A stretch of DNA of 64,000 nt from Stenotrophomonas panacihumi (GCF_001431645.1 NZ_LLXU01000054.1:1-64000), one strand, 5' to 3'; shown: positions 43,001 to 52,158, counted from the first letter of the stretch. Made by a program: numbers and translations. Notes: generated by a model from the letters alone, not told the origin.

Positions 43001-43637
43001 GAGCACCGAACAGCAAGCCGGCCTGTTCCGCCGCTTCGAACAGGGCGGCGCGCACGGCCGCACGCGGCAGGGCGGCAGCGGCCTGGGGCTGGCGATCTGT
43101 CGCGAACTGGCCACCGCCATGGGCGGCCACGTCGGGGTGGAAAGCGCGCCGGGGCAGGGCGCCTGCTTCCGCGTCGAACTGCCGTTGCCCTGGGCCGCGC
43201 AGGCCGATGTCGACCTGGATGCCGCCGCGCCCGCCCCGCCGGTCGCGTCGTTGCCCCCGCTGCGCCTGCTGCTGGTGGAGGACGATGACACCGTGGCCGA
43301 TGTCGTCCGCGGCCTGCTGCATGCGCGCGGCCATCGCGTCACGCGGGTCGCGCACGGGCTGGCCGCGTTGGCCGAATTGCAGCTGCAGGCGTTCGACGTG
43401 GGCCTGTTCGACCTCGACCTGCCGGGCATCGACGGCCTGGCGCTGGTCCGACAACTGCGCACGATGGGGGTGGTGTTGCCGGTCATCGCCCTGACCGCGC
43501 GCTCGGACCCGGAAGCCGAACCGCAGGCCCGCGCGGCGGGCTGCGCGGGCTTCCTGCGCAAGCCGGTGACCGGGCAGGCGCTGGCCGGCGCGCTGGCCGC
43601 GCTCGACCTGCAGGCCGGTGCGCCGGCGACGGCATGA
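40062..43637 (+). CDS. Hybrid sensor histidine kinase/response regulator with periplasmic propeller (first of a tandem pair)
   Basis: A 1191-residue one-chain two-component protein. An N-terminal signal/anchor (about residues 8-28) leads to a long periplasmic array of two-component-regulator propeller repeats (LWLATGDGLARYDG and similar, about 40-690) and a Y_Y_Y domain (about 695-765). A single membrane helix at about 771-793 is followed by a HisKA domain with His829 in TLGHEVRTPMTGVLGM, HATPase (ILLNLLSNAIKFTERG, DTGPGL, GGSGLGLAICREL) and a receiver domain with Asp1117 in LFDLDLPGIDG and CheY-like Lys (LRKPVTG). There is no HPt and no DNA-binding output, so it must pass phosphate onward or act through the neighbour. 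The stimulus is probably a periplasmic ligand; unidentified. Confidence 0.92.
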   Translation: MTGKGLRAWCRGAMAWAGLGMAVAAHAAVPEQPRFGLVEGGDGLPSTEIAGIAQDREGYLWLATGDGLARYDGAGFKVWRHDPRDAASLPGNSVQALYIDAQDRIWVSAEGRGVSMLDAARQRFRHYRTGSHPQLRDEEVFALSGRRDEVWFGTQAGQLYRIDAAGALARVDTAGLLPPDAHVMAMASTPSGELWVGTTGGLLHYDGAQLRREAMPIEDGLFALAWIDGRLWASSAAGIAWRDADGEWHLPPWSRRFGTEAGNIAWAIAAAGDGEYWLGSERGLWRTHGDADPVPMLGEQVPLSRRRNVMTLLRGQDGGLWVPLHGRGLAYLRADWKRTAVLPLPVELGDGVYCPLVQAADGGLWQVEPEGRLSRLDTRSGERQALPRAWPALRAMPVTAGVQDHRGRLWLGNYLTGLARIDLANGQYWTWQDPADATPQYGAPGWMVEDAHGDIWLSVLNTVQRRAGDSGRVLAAFEFGRDAQLPGAQIGQLGNGPDGAVWLSGSRGLHAWDAARQRFVPVPGLPAQDVEAFALAPDRSLWTYRLGELVQWRQDGARWRQARRMAAAEGVPATEAMDLRVDALGRIWLATRRGLWRIDPAAATVGMSAARAFGLRDGLSSREFIRGCLRMDRDGVLAGATVDGNLLLVDTRMPDPAPVTPPLRIEEISVMRDGQRTALPVQGTLTLRATDRQLRVAARLLSFGDGQGIRYRWRMQGLDEAWSDLDSQALREFALLPPGQYTLQIQGVDAQGNASNVHHLRLAMPPPWWRSHLGLLLFGLLALLVVWAIAALYRQRLRTRHAWQLAQHKREVAEQASLAKSHFLATLGHEVRTPMTGVLGMTELLLQTPLDARQHGYASAIDTAGRHLLRLVNDALDLARIEAGKLSLERRNFPLHALLEQAMALARPLAGRKGLAFACEIDPALPPALRGDPSRVRQILLNLLSNAIKFTERGTVTLRAMPATPGRGVVFEIRDTGPGLSTEQQAGLFRRFEQGGAHGRTRQGGSGLGLAICRELATAMGGHVGVESAPGQGACFRVELPLPWAAQADVDLDAAAPAPPVASLPPLRLLLVEDDDTVADVVRGLLHARGHRVTRVAHGLAALAELQLQAFDVGLFDLDLPGIDGLALVRQLRTMGVVLPVIALTARSDPEAEPQARAAGCAGFLRKPVTGQALAGALAALDLQAGAPATA

Positions 43638-43710
43638 CCGCTGCCGCCTCGCCCCGCCGACTTGCCAGCCCGCCCCGCCGCCCAGCAGGATGCGGGCCGG
43701 GGAGGCGGAC

Positions 43711-46700
43711 ATGACGATGCAGGTGGCGGGACACGGTGTTGGCAACGGGGCATGGCGGCGGGTCGTCCGCTTCGCCGTGCGCGGCCTGTTCGCCCTGTGC
43801 GCCGCCGCCAGCGGCATCGCCACCGCGGCGGTGCCGGCCACGCCGCAGCCGCGCCAGCTCACCGTCGCCGACGGCCTGCCCTCCAACACCATCAACGGCT
43901 TTGCCGAAGACGCCTACGGCTACATGTGGCTGGCCAGCGGCGATGGCCTGGCCCGCTACGACGGCCGCGGCTACCGCATCTGGCGCATCGAGGACGGCTT
44001 GCGCGACAACATGATCTGGGCCGTGCACGTCGATGCGCGCAACCGGGTCTGGATCGGCACCGAGAACGCTGGCCTGGTCATGCTCACCGCCGACCGCCGG
44101 CGCTTCCACTACTACGACCATCGCGGCTACCCGCAGATGCTCGGCAATACCGTGTGGTGCGTGGAATCCACGCCCGACGGCAGCGTCTGGTTCGGCACCT
44201 CCACCGGGGGCCTGTACCGGCTGGACCCGGCCGGGAAGATGCACCGCTTCATGCCGATCCCGGGCGATGAGCGCAGCCTGCCTTCGACCTCGGTGAATTT
44301 CCTGAAGGTCGGCCCGGACGGCACCTTGTGGGTGGCGGCCAAGAACGGCGTCGCGCGCTGGACCGGGCACGATTTCGAACGGCTGGCGATGCCGGGCGAC
44401 GTGACGCGCTACATCAACGGCCTGTCGGTGGAAGCCGATGGCAGCCTGTGGATCGCCGATTCCAACGGCAGCCCGCTGCTGCGCCATCCCGACGGCAGCT
44501 GGGACCCGCACCCGTGGCGCCACATCACCGACGACTCCGTGCTCAGCGTGCTGCTGCGCGACAGCGCCGGCAGCTACTGGCTCGACACGCTCTCCGGCCT
44601 GGGCCGCGAGGCCGACGGCGAGCTGCGCAACGTACCGCTGTACAGCGGTTCGGCGCACGGGCTGGTCAAGCCGAACTGGTCGGCCGCTTACGAGGACCAC
44701 GAAGGCGGCATCTGGTTCGCCAGCCCGAACACCGGCCTGTGGCACCTGCCGGCGAACTGGCGGCAGTTCGCGGTGCTGGCCAATCGGCGCGAGGACGACA
44801 CCTCGATCGGCAACCCTTACGTGCTGGCCGCCGCGCGCGCCGCCGACGGACGTTTCTGGCTGGTCGGCACGCGCGGCATGCTCGATCGCCTGGACCCGGC
44901 CACCGGCGCCGTGGAGCACCACCTGCAGCCGGTCGACGGGCTGAAGTGGCCGCAATCGGTGATGGAGGACCAGCAGGGGCGCGTGTGGATCGGCCTGTAC
45001 CGCTCGCTGGTGCGCTACGACCCGGCCGACCACGGCGTGCTGCGCTGGCACGACACCGACGCGCGCGATGCGGCGATGCACGGCGAGGCGGAGATGATCC
45101 GCCAGACCGCCGACGGCCGGCTGTGGATGTATTCCGATGTCGATGGCATCCAGCTGCGCGATCCCGATGGCCACGTGCTGCGCACGCTGGCGCACGACGC
45201 GCACGGGCTCACCCGCGAGCTGGCGGTCAACGAAATGCGCGTGGGTCCGGACGGATTGATCTGGCTGGCGACCAGCCGCGGCATGCTGCACTGGAACGAG
45301 GCGGCCGACCGCTTCGATCCGGTACCGGGCGCGCCCACGCAGGCGATCTACGCCTCGGCGTTCACCGATACCGGCATCACCTGGCTGGCCGGCATGGGCC
45401 AGGTGTCGCAGTACTTCTGGGACGGGCAGCGCCTGCAGCTGCTCGATGGCGTCGGCGCGCGCGAGGATTTCCCCGCGCTGGAGCCCGGCAGCATGGTGGT
45501 GGATGCCGCCGGCGTGGCCTGGGTGTCGAGCATGCGCGGGCTGATCCGCATCGACCCGGCCAACCGCGCCATCCGCATCTACGGCGTGCACGACGGCCTG
45601 CCGAACCAGCAGTTCCGCCCGCGCACGCTGCTGCAATCGCGCCTGGGCCAGGTGGTGGCCGCCACGCCCGACGGCCTGGTGCTGTTCGACCCCGCGCACG
45701 TGCGCCCGTCCACGCGACAGCCGCCGCTGATGATCGAGCGCGTCGGCGTGCGCCGCGGCGAGAGCGGGCTGGACCTCACGCATGTCGAGCCGCTGGAAAT
45801 CGCCGACGGCGACCGCGACCTGCATATCGTCGCGCGCATGCTCTCCTTCGCCGACTCGGACGCCAACAGCTACCGTTTCAAGCTCAGCGGCTACGACCCG
45901 GACTGGATCGACGTCGGACCCAGCGGCGAACGCCTGTTCTCGCGCCTGCCGTCGGGGCGCTACAGCCTGGAAGTGCAGGGCAAGACGGTGGACGGCGTGT
46001 GGTCCAAGGTGCGCACGCTGGAATTTCGCGTGATGCCGCCGTGGTGGCGCAGCGGCTGGGGCATCGCGGTGCTCTCGGCGCTGGGCTTGCTGGTCATCGG
46101 CGTGGCGGTGCTGCTGTACCGGCGCCGCCTGCGTCGCCTGCATGCCTGGCAACTGGCGATCCACAAGCAGGAACTGGCCGAGCAGGCCTCGCTGGCCAAG
46201 ACGCGCTTCCTGGCCACGCTCGGCCACGAGGTGCGCACGCCGATGACCGGCGTGATGGGCATGAGCGAGCTGCTGCTCAATACGCCGCTGGACACGCGCC
46301 AGCGCGGCTACACCGAGGCGATCCGCCGCGCCGGCGCGCACCTGCTGCGGCTGGTGAACGACGCGCTGGACCTGGCGCGCATCGAGTCGGGCAAGCTGGA
46401 GCTGGACCTGCAACCGTTCTCGGTGAACCAGCTGGTGGAGGAGGTCGCGGCGATGACCGCGCCGCTGGCCGAGAGCCGCGGGTTGTCCTTCGTGCTCGAC
46501 AACGCGTTGCCCGGCGAGCTCACCGCCAACGGCGATGTCACCCGCGTGCGGCAGATCCTGCTCAACCTGCTCAACAACGCGGTGAAATTCACCGAACGCG
46601 GCAGCGTCACGCTGCATGTGGGCACGCTGGCGCCGGGGCAGGGCCTGCGCTTCGAAGTGGCCGACACCGGCCCGGGCGTCAGCGCCGAACAGCAGCAGCG

Positions 46701-47298
46701 CCTGTTCCGCCGCTTCGAACAGGGCGAAGGCCCGCGCACCGCGGCACGCTACGGTGGCAGCGGCCTGGGCCTGGCGATCTGCCAGGAACTGGCGGTGGCG
46801 ATGAGCGGCCGCATCGATATCGTCAGCCGGCTGGGGCATGGCACGCGCTTCATCGTCGAGCTGCCGCTGCGCTGGGTCACCTCCGGCGCGGCGCGCAGTG
46901 CGGCCGCCGCGGTGGCGCCCTCGATCGAAGCGGGCCTGCAGATCCTGCTGGTGGAAGACGACGCCACCATCGCCGAAGTGATTTCCGGATTGCTCGCCGC
47001 GCGCGGGCATCGCGTCGTGCATGCCGCGCATGGCCTGGCCGCGCTGACCGAAGTGGCCGAACAGCCGTTCGACGTGGCGCTGCTGGACCTGGACTTGCCC
47101 GGCCTGGACGGCTTCGCGCTGGCCCGCCAGCTGCGCGTGTTCGGCCATGCGATGCCGTTGATCGCGGTGACCGCGCGCGCGGATGCCGAGGCGGAGCCGG
47201 CGGCGCGCGCGGCGGGGTTCGACGGGTTCCTGCGCAAGCCGGTGACGGGGGAAATCCTGACTGAAGCGATCGCGCAGGTCTTACGCGACGAAACGTAG
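43711..47298 (+). CDS. Hybrid sensor histidine kinase/response regulator with periplasmic propeller (second of a tandem pair)
   Basis: A 1195-residue paralogue of the gene just upstream with the same modules in the same order. The propeller starts at PRQLTVADGLPSNTINGF; YMWLASGDGLARYDGRGY is the clearest repeat. A membrane helix follows the Y_Y_Y domain (WGIAVLSALGLLVIGVAVLLY), then phospho-acceptor His839 in TLGHEVRTPMTGVMGM, HATPase (ILLNLLNNAVKFTERG, GGSGLGLAICQEL) and the receiver with Asp1126 in LLDLDLPGLDG. The start at 43711 has GGGGAGGCGGAC before it. The gap to the first gene is 73 bases. A recent duplication with diverged sensors is the simplest reading; no HPt or DNA-binding partner is next to them. 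Confidence 0.92.
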   Translation: MTMQVAGHGVGNGAWRRVVRFAVRGLFALCAAASGIATAAVPATPQPRQLTVADGLPSNTINGFAEDAYGYMWLASGDGLARYDGRGYRIWRIEDGLRDNMIWAVHVDARNRVWIGTENAGLVMLTADRRRFHYYDHRGYPQMLGNTVWCVESTPDGSVWFGTSTGGLYRLDPAGKMHRFMPIPGDERSLPSTSVNFLKVGPDGTLWVAAKNGVARWTGHDFERLAMPGDVTRYINGLSVEADGSLWIADSNGSPLLRHPDGSWDPHPWRHITDDSVLSVLLRDSAGSYWLDTLSGLGREADGELRNVPLYSGSAHGLVKPNWSAAYEDHEGGIWFASPNTGLWHLPANWRQFAVLANRREDDTSIGNPYVLAAARAADGRFWLVGTRGMLDRLDPATGAVEHHLQPVDGLKWPQSVMEDQQGRVWIGLYRSLVRYDPADHGVLRWHDTDARDAAMHGEAEMIRQTADGRLWMYSDVDGIQLRDPDGHVLRTLAHDAHGLTRELAVNEMRVGPDGLIWLATSRGMLHWNEAADRFDPVPGAPTQAIYASAFTDTGITWLAGMGQVSQYFWDGQRLQLLDGVGAREDFPALEPGSMVVDAAGVAWVSSMRGLIRIDPANRAIRIYGVHDGLPNQQFRPRTLLQSRLGQVVAATPDGLVLFDPAHVRPSTRQPPLMIERVGVRRGESGLDLTHVEPLEIADGDRDLHIVARMLSFADSDANSYRFKLSGYDPDWIDVGPSGERLFSRLPSGRYSLEVQGKTVDGVWSKVRTLEFRVMPPWWRSGWGIAVLSALGLLVIGVAVLLYRRRLRRLHAWQLAIHKQELAEQASLAKTRFLATLGHEVRTPMTGVMGMSELLLNTPLDTRQRGYTEAIRRAGAHLLRLVNDALDLARIESGKLELDLQPFSVNQLVEEVAAMTAPLAESRGLSFVLDNALPGELTANGDVTRVRQILLNLLNNAVKFTERGSVTLHVGTLAPGQGLRFEVADTGPGVSAEQQQRLFRRFEQGEGPRTAARYGGSGLGLAICQELAVAMSGRIDIVSRLGHGTRFIVELPLRWVTSGAARSAAAAVAPSIEAGLQILLVEDDATIAEVISGLLAARGHRVVHAAHGLAALTEVAEQPFDVALLDLDLPGLDGFALARQLRVFGHAMPLIAVTARADAEAEPAARAAGFDGFLRKPVTGEILTEAIAQVLRDET

Positions 47299-47465
47299 TT
47301 TTGCGGATGCCCGCGAACTTCCGCGGCGATAGCGTCCTCCTGCACAACGAGAGGACCACTCGCGGGTACCCACGGATGGGACTCAGCCTTTCACTACTTC
47401 CGCGATGAGCGGTCGGCAGTCCATGAGTGCGTTGCCTGGTGCGGGGCGGCTCGTGCCGGCCCGGC

Positions 47466-48878
47466 TTACTCCGCCACTTCCTCCACCTGCCGCGGTTCCG
47501 GCCGGATGTCGGAGAGCTGCCAGAAGATCAGCGTCGAGGTCAGGGTGATCGCGCCCACGCATACGAAGGTGGCGTGCAGTGCCTCGGTGGCATCGCCGTG
47601 GTCCACGCCCAGGTGATGGCTGAAGGCGGCCAGCAGGCTGCCGGCGGCGGCCGCGCCGAAGCCGGTGGCCAGCATCATCACCATCGACAGCAACGAGTTG
47701 CCGGGGCTGGCCATGTCGCGGTCGAGGTCGCGCAGGGTCACGGTGTTCATCACGGTGAACTGCAACGAGTTGACCGCGCCGAACACGGCCAGCTGCACCA
47801 GCCGCCAGACGATGTGCTGGCCCGGGTCGACGAGCGCGAAGCTCGCCATCATCACGCCGACCAGCACGGTGTTGATCATCAGCACGCGGCGGTAGCCGAA
47901 GCGCGTCACCAGCCGCACCGCAGCCCGCTTGGAGGCCATGCCCGCCAGCGCCACCGGCACCATCATCAGGCCGGCGTTCATCGGGCTCATGCCCAGGCCG
48001 ACCTGCAGCAGCAGCGGAATCAACAGCGGCATGCTGCCGCTGCCGATGCGCGAGAACAGGTTGCCGAGGATGCCGATGCGGTAGCTGGCCACGCGGAACA
48101 GCGCCAGCGGGAACAGCGGCGCCTTTGCATTGGCGGCATGCAGCCAGTAGCCGATCAGCGCGGCCAGGCCGCCGATGGTCAGCAGCATCACGAACGCGCT
48201 GCGCAGGCCCAGCTCGGAAATGCCGTCCAGCGCCAGCGACAGCGCCACCATGCCGAACGCCAGCATCACGTAGCCGGTAAGGTCGAAGCGCTGGCGCTGG
48301 GCGCCGTAGTGGTCGGGCATGATTTTCAGCGCGGCGACCAGGCCGATCACCCCGATCGGCAGGTTGATCAGGAACACCCAGTGCCACGAGGCCACTTCCA
48401 CCAGCCAGCCCCCGAGCGTGGGGCCGATCAGCGGGCCGATCAGCGCGGGGATGGCGATGAAGCTCATCGCGCGCAGGAACTCCTCGCGCGGCACCGAACG
48501 CAGCACCGCCAGCCGGCCGATCGGCAGCAGCATCGCGCCGCCGATGCCCTGCACGACGCGCGCGGCCACCAGCTGGCCGAGCTGCTGGGCGCCAGCGCAC
48601 AGCAACGAGCCGAGGGTGAAGACGATGATCGCGGCCAGGAAGGTGCGGCGCGTGCCGTAGCGGTCGGCCACCCAGCCCGATGCCGGGATGAACATCGCCA
48701 CCGCCAGCGCGTAGCTGAAGACCACCGACTGCATCTGCAGCGGGCTTTCGCCCAGGCTGCTGGCCATCGCCGGCAGGGCCGTATTGACGATGGTCGAGTC
48801 CAGCATCTGCATGAAGATCGCCAACGACACCAGCCACAGCAAGGGACGCAGGGAGGCGTAGGTCGGCGGGGTGTTCAT
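47466..48878 (-). CDS. DHA2-type MFS multidrug exporter
   Basis: A 470-residue membrane protein with about 14 hydrophobic segments. The N-terminal motif is QMLDSTIVNTALPAMASSLG and motif A lies in FIPASGWVADRYGTRRTF, both typical of the EmrB/MdtD drug:H+ antiporter branch. The AMSFIAIPALIGPLIGPTLGGWLVE block is the antiporter motif C. The substrate is unknown. No periplasmic adaptor or outer-membrane gene is adjacent, unlike emrAB. An ATG at 48878 is chosen over GTG at 48890. GATAAT at 48910-48905 on the reverse strand may be its -10. Confidence 0.9.
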   Translation of the reverse strand: MNTPPTYASLRPLLWLVSLAIFMQMLDSTIVNTALPAMASSLGESPLQMQSVVFSYALAVAMFIPASGWVADRYGTRRTFLAAIIVFTLGSLLCAGAQQLGQLVAARVVQGIGGAMLLPIGRLAVLRSVPREEFLRAMSFIAIPALIGPLIGPTLGGWLVEVASWHWVFLINLPIGVIGLVAALKIMPDHYGAQRQRFDLTGYVMLAFGMVALSLALDGISELGLRSAFVMLLTIGGLAALIGYWLHAANAKAPLFPLALFRVASYRIGILGNLFSRIGSGSMPLLIPLLLQVGLGMSPMNAGLMMVPVALAGMASKRAAVRLVTRFGYRRVLMINTVLVGVMMASFALVDPGQHIVWRLVQLAVFGAVNSLQFTVMNTVTLRDLDRDMASPGNSLLSMVMMLATGFGAAAAGSLLAAFSHHLGVDHGDATEALHATFVCVGAITLTSTLIFWQLSDIRPEPRQVEEVAE

Positions 48879-48926
48879 GGGCGCTCGCACGAAGGGGACG
48901 CCCCATTATCGGACAGGGCATGTGCA

Positions 48927-48951
48927 GGCGATGCCGGGAAGTGGCATCGCC
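48927..48951. promoter_or_regulatory. Inverted repeat upstream of the MFS exporter
   Basis: GGCGATGCC at 48927-48935 and GGCATCGCC at 48943-48951 form a perfect 9-bp inverted repeat just upstream of the putative exporter -10. It may be a repressor operator or the terminator of hemE. Confidence 0.45.
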
Positions 48952-49031
48952 GTGCTTTTCGCCCGATGCGGGATGGCGAGGGGGCCGATTCGGCAAGCCC
49001 GCGCGCGATGGTCGCGCGGGGCGGGGTGGGC

Positions 49032-50096
49032 TCAGCGGCGGCTGATCTCGTGCACGGCATCGACCAGCACGCGTACGTGCTCGGGGTCCATGTCCGGCGA
49101 CATGCCGTGGCCAAGGTTGAACACATGGCCCTCGCGCGAGCCGCCATTGCCTTCGGCGTAGCTGTCGAGCACGCGGGTGGCCTCGCGCGCGATGGCGTCC
49201 GGCGCGCCGTACAGCGTGGCCGGATCGAGGTTGCCCTGCAGGGCGACGCGGCCGCCGGTGCGGCGCGCGGCATCGGCCAGTTCCACCGTCCAGTCCACGC
49301 CCACCGCTTCGGCGCCACTGGCGGCCAGCGCCTCCAGGTGCACGCCGTTGCCCTTGCCGAACAGGATCAGCGGCGTGCGCTGCGCACCTTCGCCGCGTGC
49401 CAATTCGCGCGCGATGCGGGTGAGATAGGGCAGGGAGAATTCACGGTACATCGCCGGCGACAGCACGCCGCCCCAGGTATCGAACACCTGCAGCGCCTGC
49501 GCGCCGGCCTCGCGCTGCGCGCCGAGGTAGGCGATCACCGCGTCGGTCACCACCTCCAGCACGCGATGCAGCAGCGCCGGCTCGTTGAGCGCCATCGCCT
49601 TGATCCGGGCGTACTCCTTGCTGCCGCCGCCTTCGACCATGTAGCAGGCCAGCGTCCACGGGCTGCCGGAGAAGCCGATCAGCGGCACCGCGCCATCCAG
49701 CTCGCGACGGATCAGCCGCACCGCGTCGGTGACATAGCGCAGCTCGGTGCCCATGTCCGGCACCGCCAGCTTGGCGACGTCGGCCGCGCTGCGCAGCGGG
49801 CGCTCGAACTTCGGGCCCTCGCCGTCGGCGAAGTACAGGCCCAGGCCCATCGCGTCGGGCACGGTGAGGATGTCGGAGAACAGGATCGCCGCGTCCAGCG
49901 GGAAACGGCGCAGCGGCTGCAGCGTGACCTCGCAGGCAATCTCCGGGTTCTTGGCCATGGCCAGGAAGCTGCCGGCCTTGGCGCGGGTGGCGCGGTACTC
50001 CGGCAGGTAGCGGCCGGCCTGGCGCATCAGCCACACGGGCGTGCAGTCCACCGGTTCGCGGCGCAGGGCGCGCAGCAGGCGATCGTTCTTCAGCAT
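49032..50096 (-). CDS. hemE: Uroporphyrinogen decarboxylase
   Basis: A 355-residue enzyme that removes four carboxyls from uroporphyrinogen III in heme synthesis. The N-terminal signature is [54 protein letters not shown] and the C-terminal [16 protein letters not shown] are family signatures. AAGGAAACCCG precedes the ATG at 50096. It is the last gene of a reverse series aroK-aroB-WGR-hemE, with only 10 bases after the WGR gene. Confidence 0.97.
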   Translation of the reverse strand: MLKNDRLLRALRREPVDCTPVWLMRQAGRYLPEYRATRAKAGSFLAMAKNPEIACEVTLQPLRRFPLDAAILFSDILTVPDAMGLGLYFADGEGPKFERPLRSAADVAKLAVPDMGTELRYVTDAVRLIRRELDGAVPLIGFSGSPWTLACYMVEGGGSKEYARIKAMALNEPALLHRVLEVVTDAVIAYLGAQREAGAQALQVFDTWGGVLSPAMYREFSLPYLTRIARELARGEGAQRTPLILFGKGNGVHLEALAASGAEAVGVDWTVELADAARRTGGRVALQGNLDPATLYGAPDAIAREATRVLDSYAEGNGGSREGHVFNLGHGMSPDMDPEHVRVLVDAVHEISRR

Positions 50097-50106
50097 CGGG
50101 TTTCCT

Positions 50107-50361
50107 TCAGGGGCCGTCGTCGCCACCGGGCGCCGGCGTGATCTCGTAGCCGCGCTTGAGTTGCGAGTCGCGGGCCTTGTCGAAGGCGCGTTGCGCCTCT
50201 TCCTGCAGCAGGTACTGCTCGCGCCGCAGCTGGATGCGCCCGCCGATCTCGCCGCTCTCGCGCACCAGCTCCCAGCCGCCGAACAGGTCGGGGGCCAGGG
50301 TGAGCTGCACGTAGCGCAGGGGCGCGGTGCCGATCGGGGGTTGTCGCAGGTAAACGCGCAT
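50107..50361 (-). CDS. Small WGR-domain protein
   Basis: An 84-residue protein that is a single WGR domain: [24 protein letters not shown] carries the W-G-R triad in FGGW and GRIQ, and [14 protein letters not shown] closes it. WGR domains elsewhere sit in PARPs and in MolR-like proteins and are thought to bind nucleic acids or serve as interaction modules. Stand-alone members have no assigned role. It is between aroB and hemE. Confidence 0.85.
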   Translation of the reverse strand: MRVYLRQPPIGTAPLRYVQLTLAPDLFGGWELVRESGEIGGRIQLRREQYLLQEEAQRAFDKARDSQLKRGYEITPAPGGDDGP

Positions 50362-50417
50362 GGCGCCGATTGTACCGGCTGGCCCGGCGCGACGCCGGGA
50401 TGCGATGTCGCGCGGCC

Positions 50418-51530
50418 TCAGCCGCGCAGCACGTCCAGCACGGCGGCCTCGTCCACGTCCGGCACCACTTCGGCCTGGCCGATGCCCCGCCACAGCACCA
50501 GGCGCAGGCGGCCGGCGACGTTCTTCTTGTCCAGGCGCATGCGTGCCAGCAGCGCCTGCGGGTCCAGGCCGGCCGGGATCGTCGTGGGCAGGCCGTAGGC
50601 CTCCAGCAGTGCGCGCAGGGTGTCGGTGTCGGCGGCCGGGGCCATGCCCAGGCGGGCGGAGAGGCGCGCGGCCAGCACCATGCCCACCGCCACGGCTTCG
50701 CCATGGTTGAGGTTGTCGTTGTGCGGGGCGCCGTACCCCTGTTCGGTCTCGATGGCGTGGCCGAAGGTGTGGCCAAGGTTGAGCAGGGCGCGCTCGCCCT
50801 TTTCCAGCGGGTCGCGTTCGACGATCTCGGCCTTGTGCTCGCAGCTGCGCGCGATCGCCTGCGCGGTGGCCCCGGCCTCGCCGCGCAGCAGCGCTTCGCG
50901 CTCGGCCGCCAGCCACTGGAAGAACAGGGGGTCGCGGATCGCGCCGTACTTGATGACCTCGGCCAGCCCGGCGCGCAGTTCGCGCGCCGGCAGGCTGTGC
51001 AGGGCGGTGGTGTCGGCGATGACCGCGCGCGGCGGATGGAACGCGCCGACCAGGTTCTTGCCCTGCGGGATGTCCACGGCGGTCTTGCCGCCCACGGAGG
51101 AGTCGACCATCGACAGCAACGTGGTGGGCAGCTGCACGCAGTCCACGCCGCGCATCCAGCACGCCGCCGCGAAGCCGGCCAGGTCGCCGACCACGCCGCC
51201 GCCGAGCGCGAACACGCAGGCGTCGCGGGTGGCGCCGAGCTCGGCCAGGGCGGTGATCGCCGCGCCGAAGTGGTCCAGCGTCTTGGAGGCCTCGCCGGCC
51301 GGGATCACCAGCTCGCCGACCTGGAGCTGCGGGCGCGCCTGCACCAGCGCGGCGCGCACGCGTGAGGCATAGAGCGGGGAGACGGTGTCGTCGCTGACGA
51401 TCAACACGTGGCGGCCACGCACCGGGGCGGCCAGGCGCGCGCCGTCGCGCAGCAGGTCCGGGCCGATGGCGATGACGTAGGGCGTGGCGCCGCCGACATC
51501 GACGGTGCGCAGGGAGGAGGCGTCGTTCAT
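50418..51530 (-). CDS. aroB: 3-dehydroquinate synthase
   Basis: A 370-residue enzyme of the shikimate route that turns DAHP into 3-dehydroquinate with NAD and a divalent metal. Seen: [43 protein letters not shown], the metal ligands in [15 protein letters not shown] (Glu) and [11 protein letters not shown] and [10 protein letters not shown] (His). It overlaps aroK by four bases (ATGA), a classic aroKB pair. Confidence 0.98.
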   Translation of the reverse strand: MNDASSLRTVDVGGATPYVIAIGPDLLRDGARLAAPVRGRHVLIVSDDTVSPLYASRVRAALVQARPQLQVGELVIPAGEASKTLDHFGAAITALAELGATRDACVFALGGGVVGDLAGFAAACWMRGVDCVQLPTTLLSMVDSSVGGKTAVDIPQGKNLVGAFHPPRAVIADTTALHSLPARELRAGLAEVIKYGAIRDPLFFQWLAAEREALLRGEAGATAQAIARSCEHKAEIVERDPLEKGERALLNLGHTFGHAIETEQGYGAPHNDNLNHGEAVAVGMVLAARLSARLGMAPAADTDTLRALLEAYGLPTTIPAGLDPQALLARMRLDKKNVAGRLRLVLWRGIGQAEVVPDVDEAAVLDVLRG

Positions 51531-52072
51531 GCGTGGGTGATGGTCCGGGGCTGCCAGGCGGCGGCCAGTCGCGTCACCAGGTGCGCGGTGGCCTCGGCCG
51601 GGGAAAGGTGGTCGGTGTCCAGGCTGAGGTCGGCCAGTTCGCGGTACAGCGGGTCGCGCGCCACGGCCAGGGCGTGCAGGACGTCTTCGCGATCCGGGCG
51701 CTGCAGCAGCGGCCGGGTGCGGTCGCGATGCAGGCGTTCGAGCTGGCTGGCCACGCTGACATGCAGGTGGATGACGAAGCCGCGCGCGCGCAGGCCCTCG
51801 CGGTTGCCGGCATCGAGCACGGCGCCGCCGCCGGTGGAGATGAGCTGGTTCTCGCCGGCGAGCAGCTGCGTGAGCACCTCGCGTTCGTGCGCGCGGAAGG
51901 CGGCTTCGCCGGAGTGTTCGAAGATGGTCGGGATGCTGGCGCCGGCGTGCGCGACGATGGCGTGGTCGACATCCACGAACGACAGCCCGAAGCGCTCGGC
52001 CAGGCGACGGCCGATGCAACTTTTCCCGGCGCCCATCGGGCCGATCATGACGACGTTTGGTGCGGACTTCAT
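51527..52072 (-). CDS. aroK: Shikimate kinase
   Basis: A 181-residue NMP-kinase-like enzyme that phosphorylates shikimate. The P-loop is [20 protein letters not shown]; the shikimate-binding DVDHAI and FR in EAAFRAHE motif and GGGAVL are present. There is no Shine-Dalgarno; instead an extended -10 (TGCTAGCAT) lies 7 bases before the ATG, suggesting a leaderless mRNA. The frame extends further upstream without a start with better support. Confidence 0.96.
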   Translation of the reverse strand: MKSAPNVVMIGPMGAGKSCIGRRLAERFGLSFVDVDHAIVAHAGASIPTIFEHSGEAAFRAHEREVLTQLLAGENQLISTGGGAVLDAGNREGLRARGFVIHLHVSVASQLERLHRDRTRPLLQRPDREDVLHALAVARDPLYRELADLSLDTDHLSPAEATAHLVTRLAAAWQPRTITHA

Positions 52073-52079
52073 TGGGAGG

Positions 52080-52088
52080 ATGCTAGCA
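52080..52088 (-). promoter_or_regulatory. Extended -10 of aroK placed for a leaderless transcript
   Basis: TGC-TAGCAT on the reverse strand (52088-52080), with 7 bases to the ATG at 52072. The TGn extension supports a -10 in the absence of a clear -35. Confidence 0.55.
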
Positions 52089-52130
52089 CCGCGCCGCAAG
52101 CCGCCGGAGGGTGATTTCGGGTGAAACCGC

Positions 52131-52149
52131 CCCGCCCGTGCCGGGCGGG
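52131..52149. terminator. Hairpin between the P-loop kinase gene and aroK
   Basis: CCCGCCCG pairs with CGGGCGGG around a 3-base loop (52131-52149). Only a TTT follows on the reverse strand, so termination is likely partial. Confidence 0.5.
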
Positions 52150-52158
52150 ACGCGGTGT

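Noticed and set aside
43483..47148. A 1221-codon open frame on the reverse strand opposite the second hybrid kinase
   Set aside because: Its translation is His/Arg/Ala/Gln-rich with no domain, the usual antisense shadow of a GC-rich gene, while the forward frame has complete kinase motifs.
47299..47465. A small gene downstream of the second kinase
   Set aside because: Only frames of a dozen or so codons with no ribosome binding site; nothing supportable.
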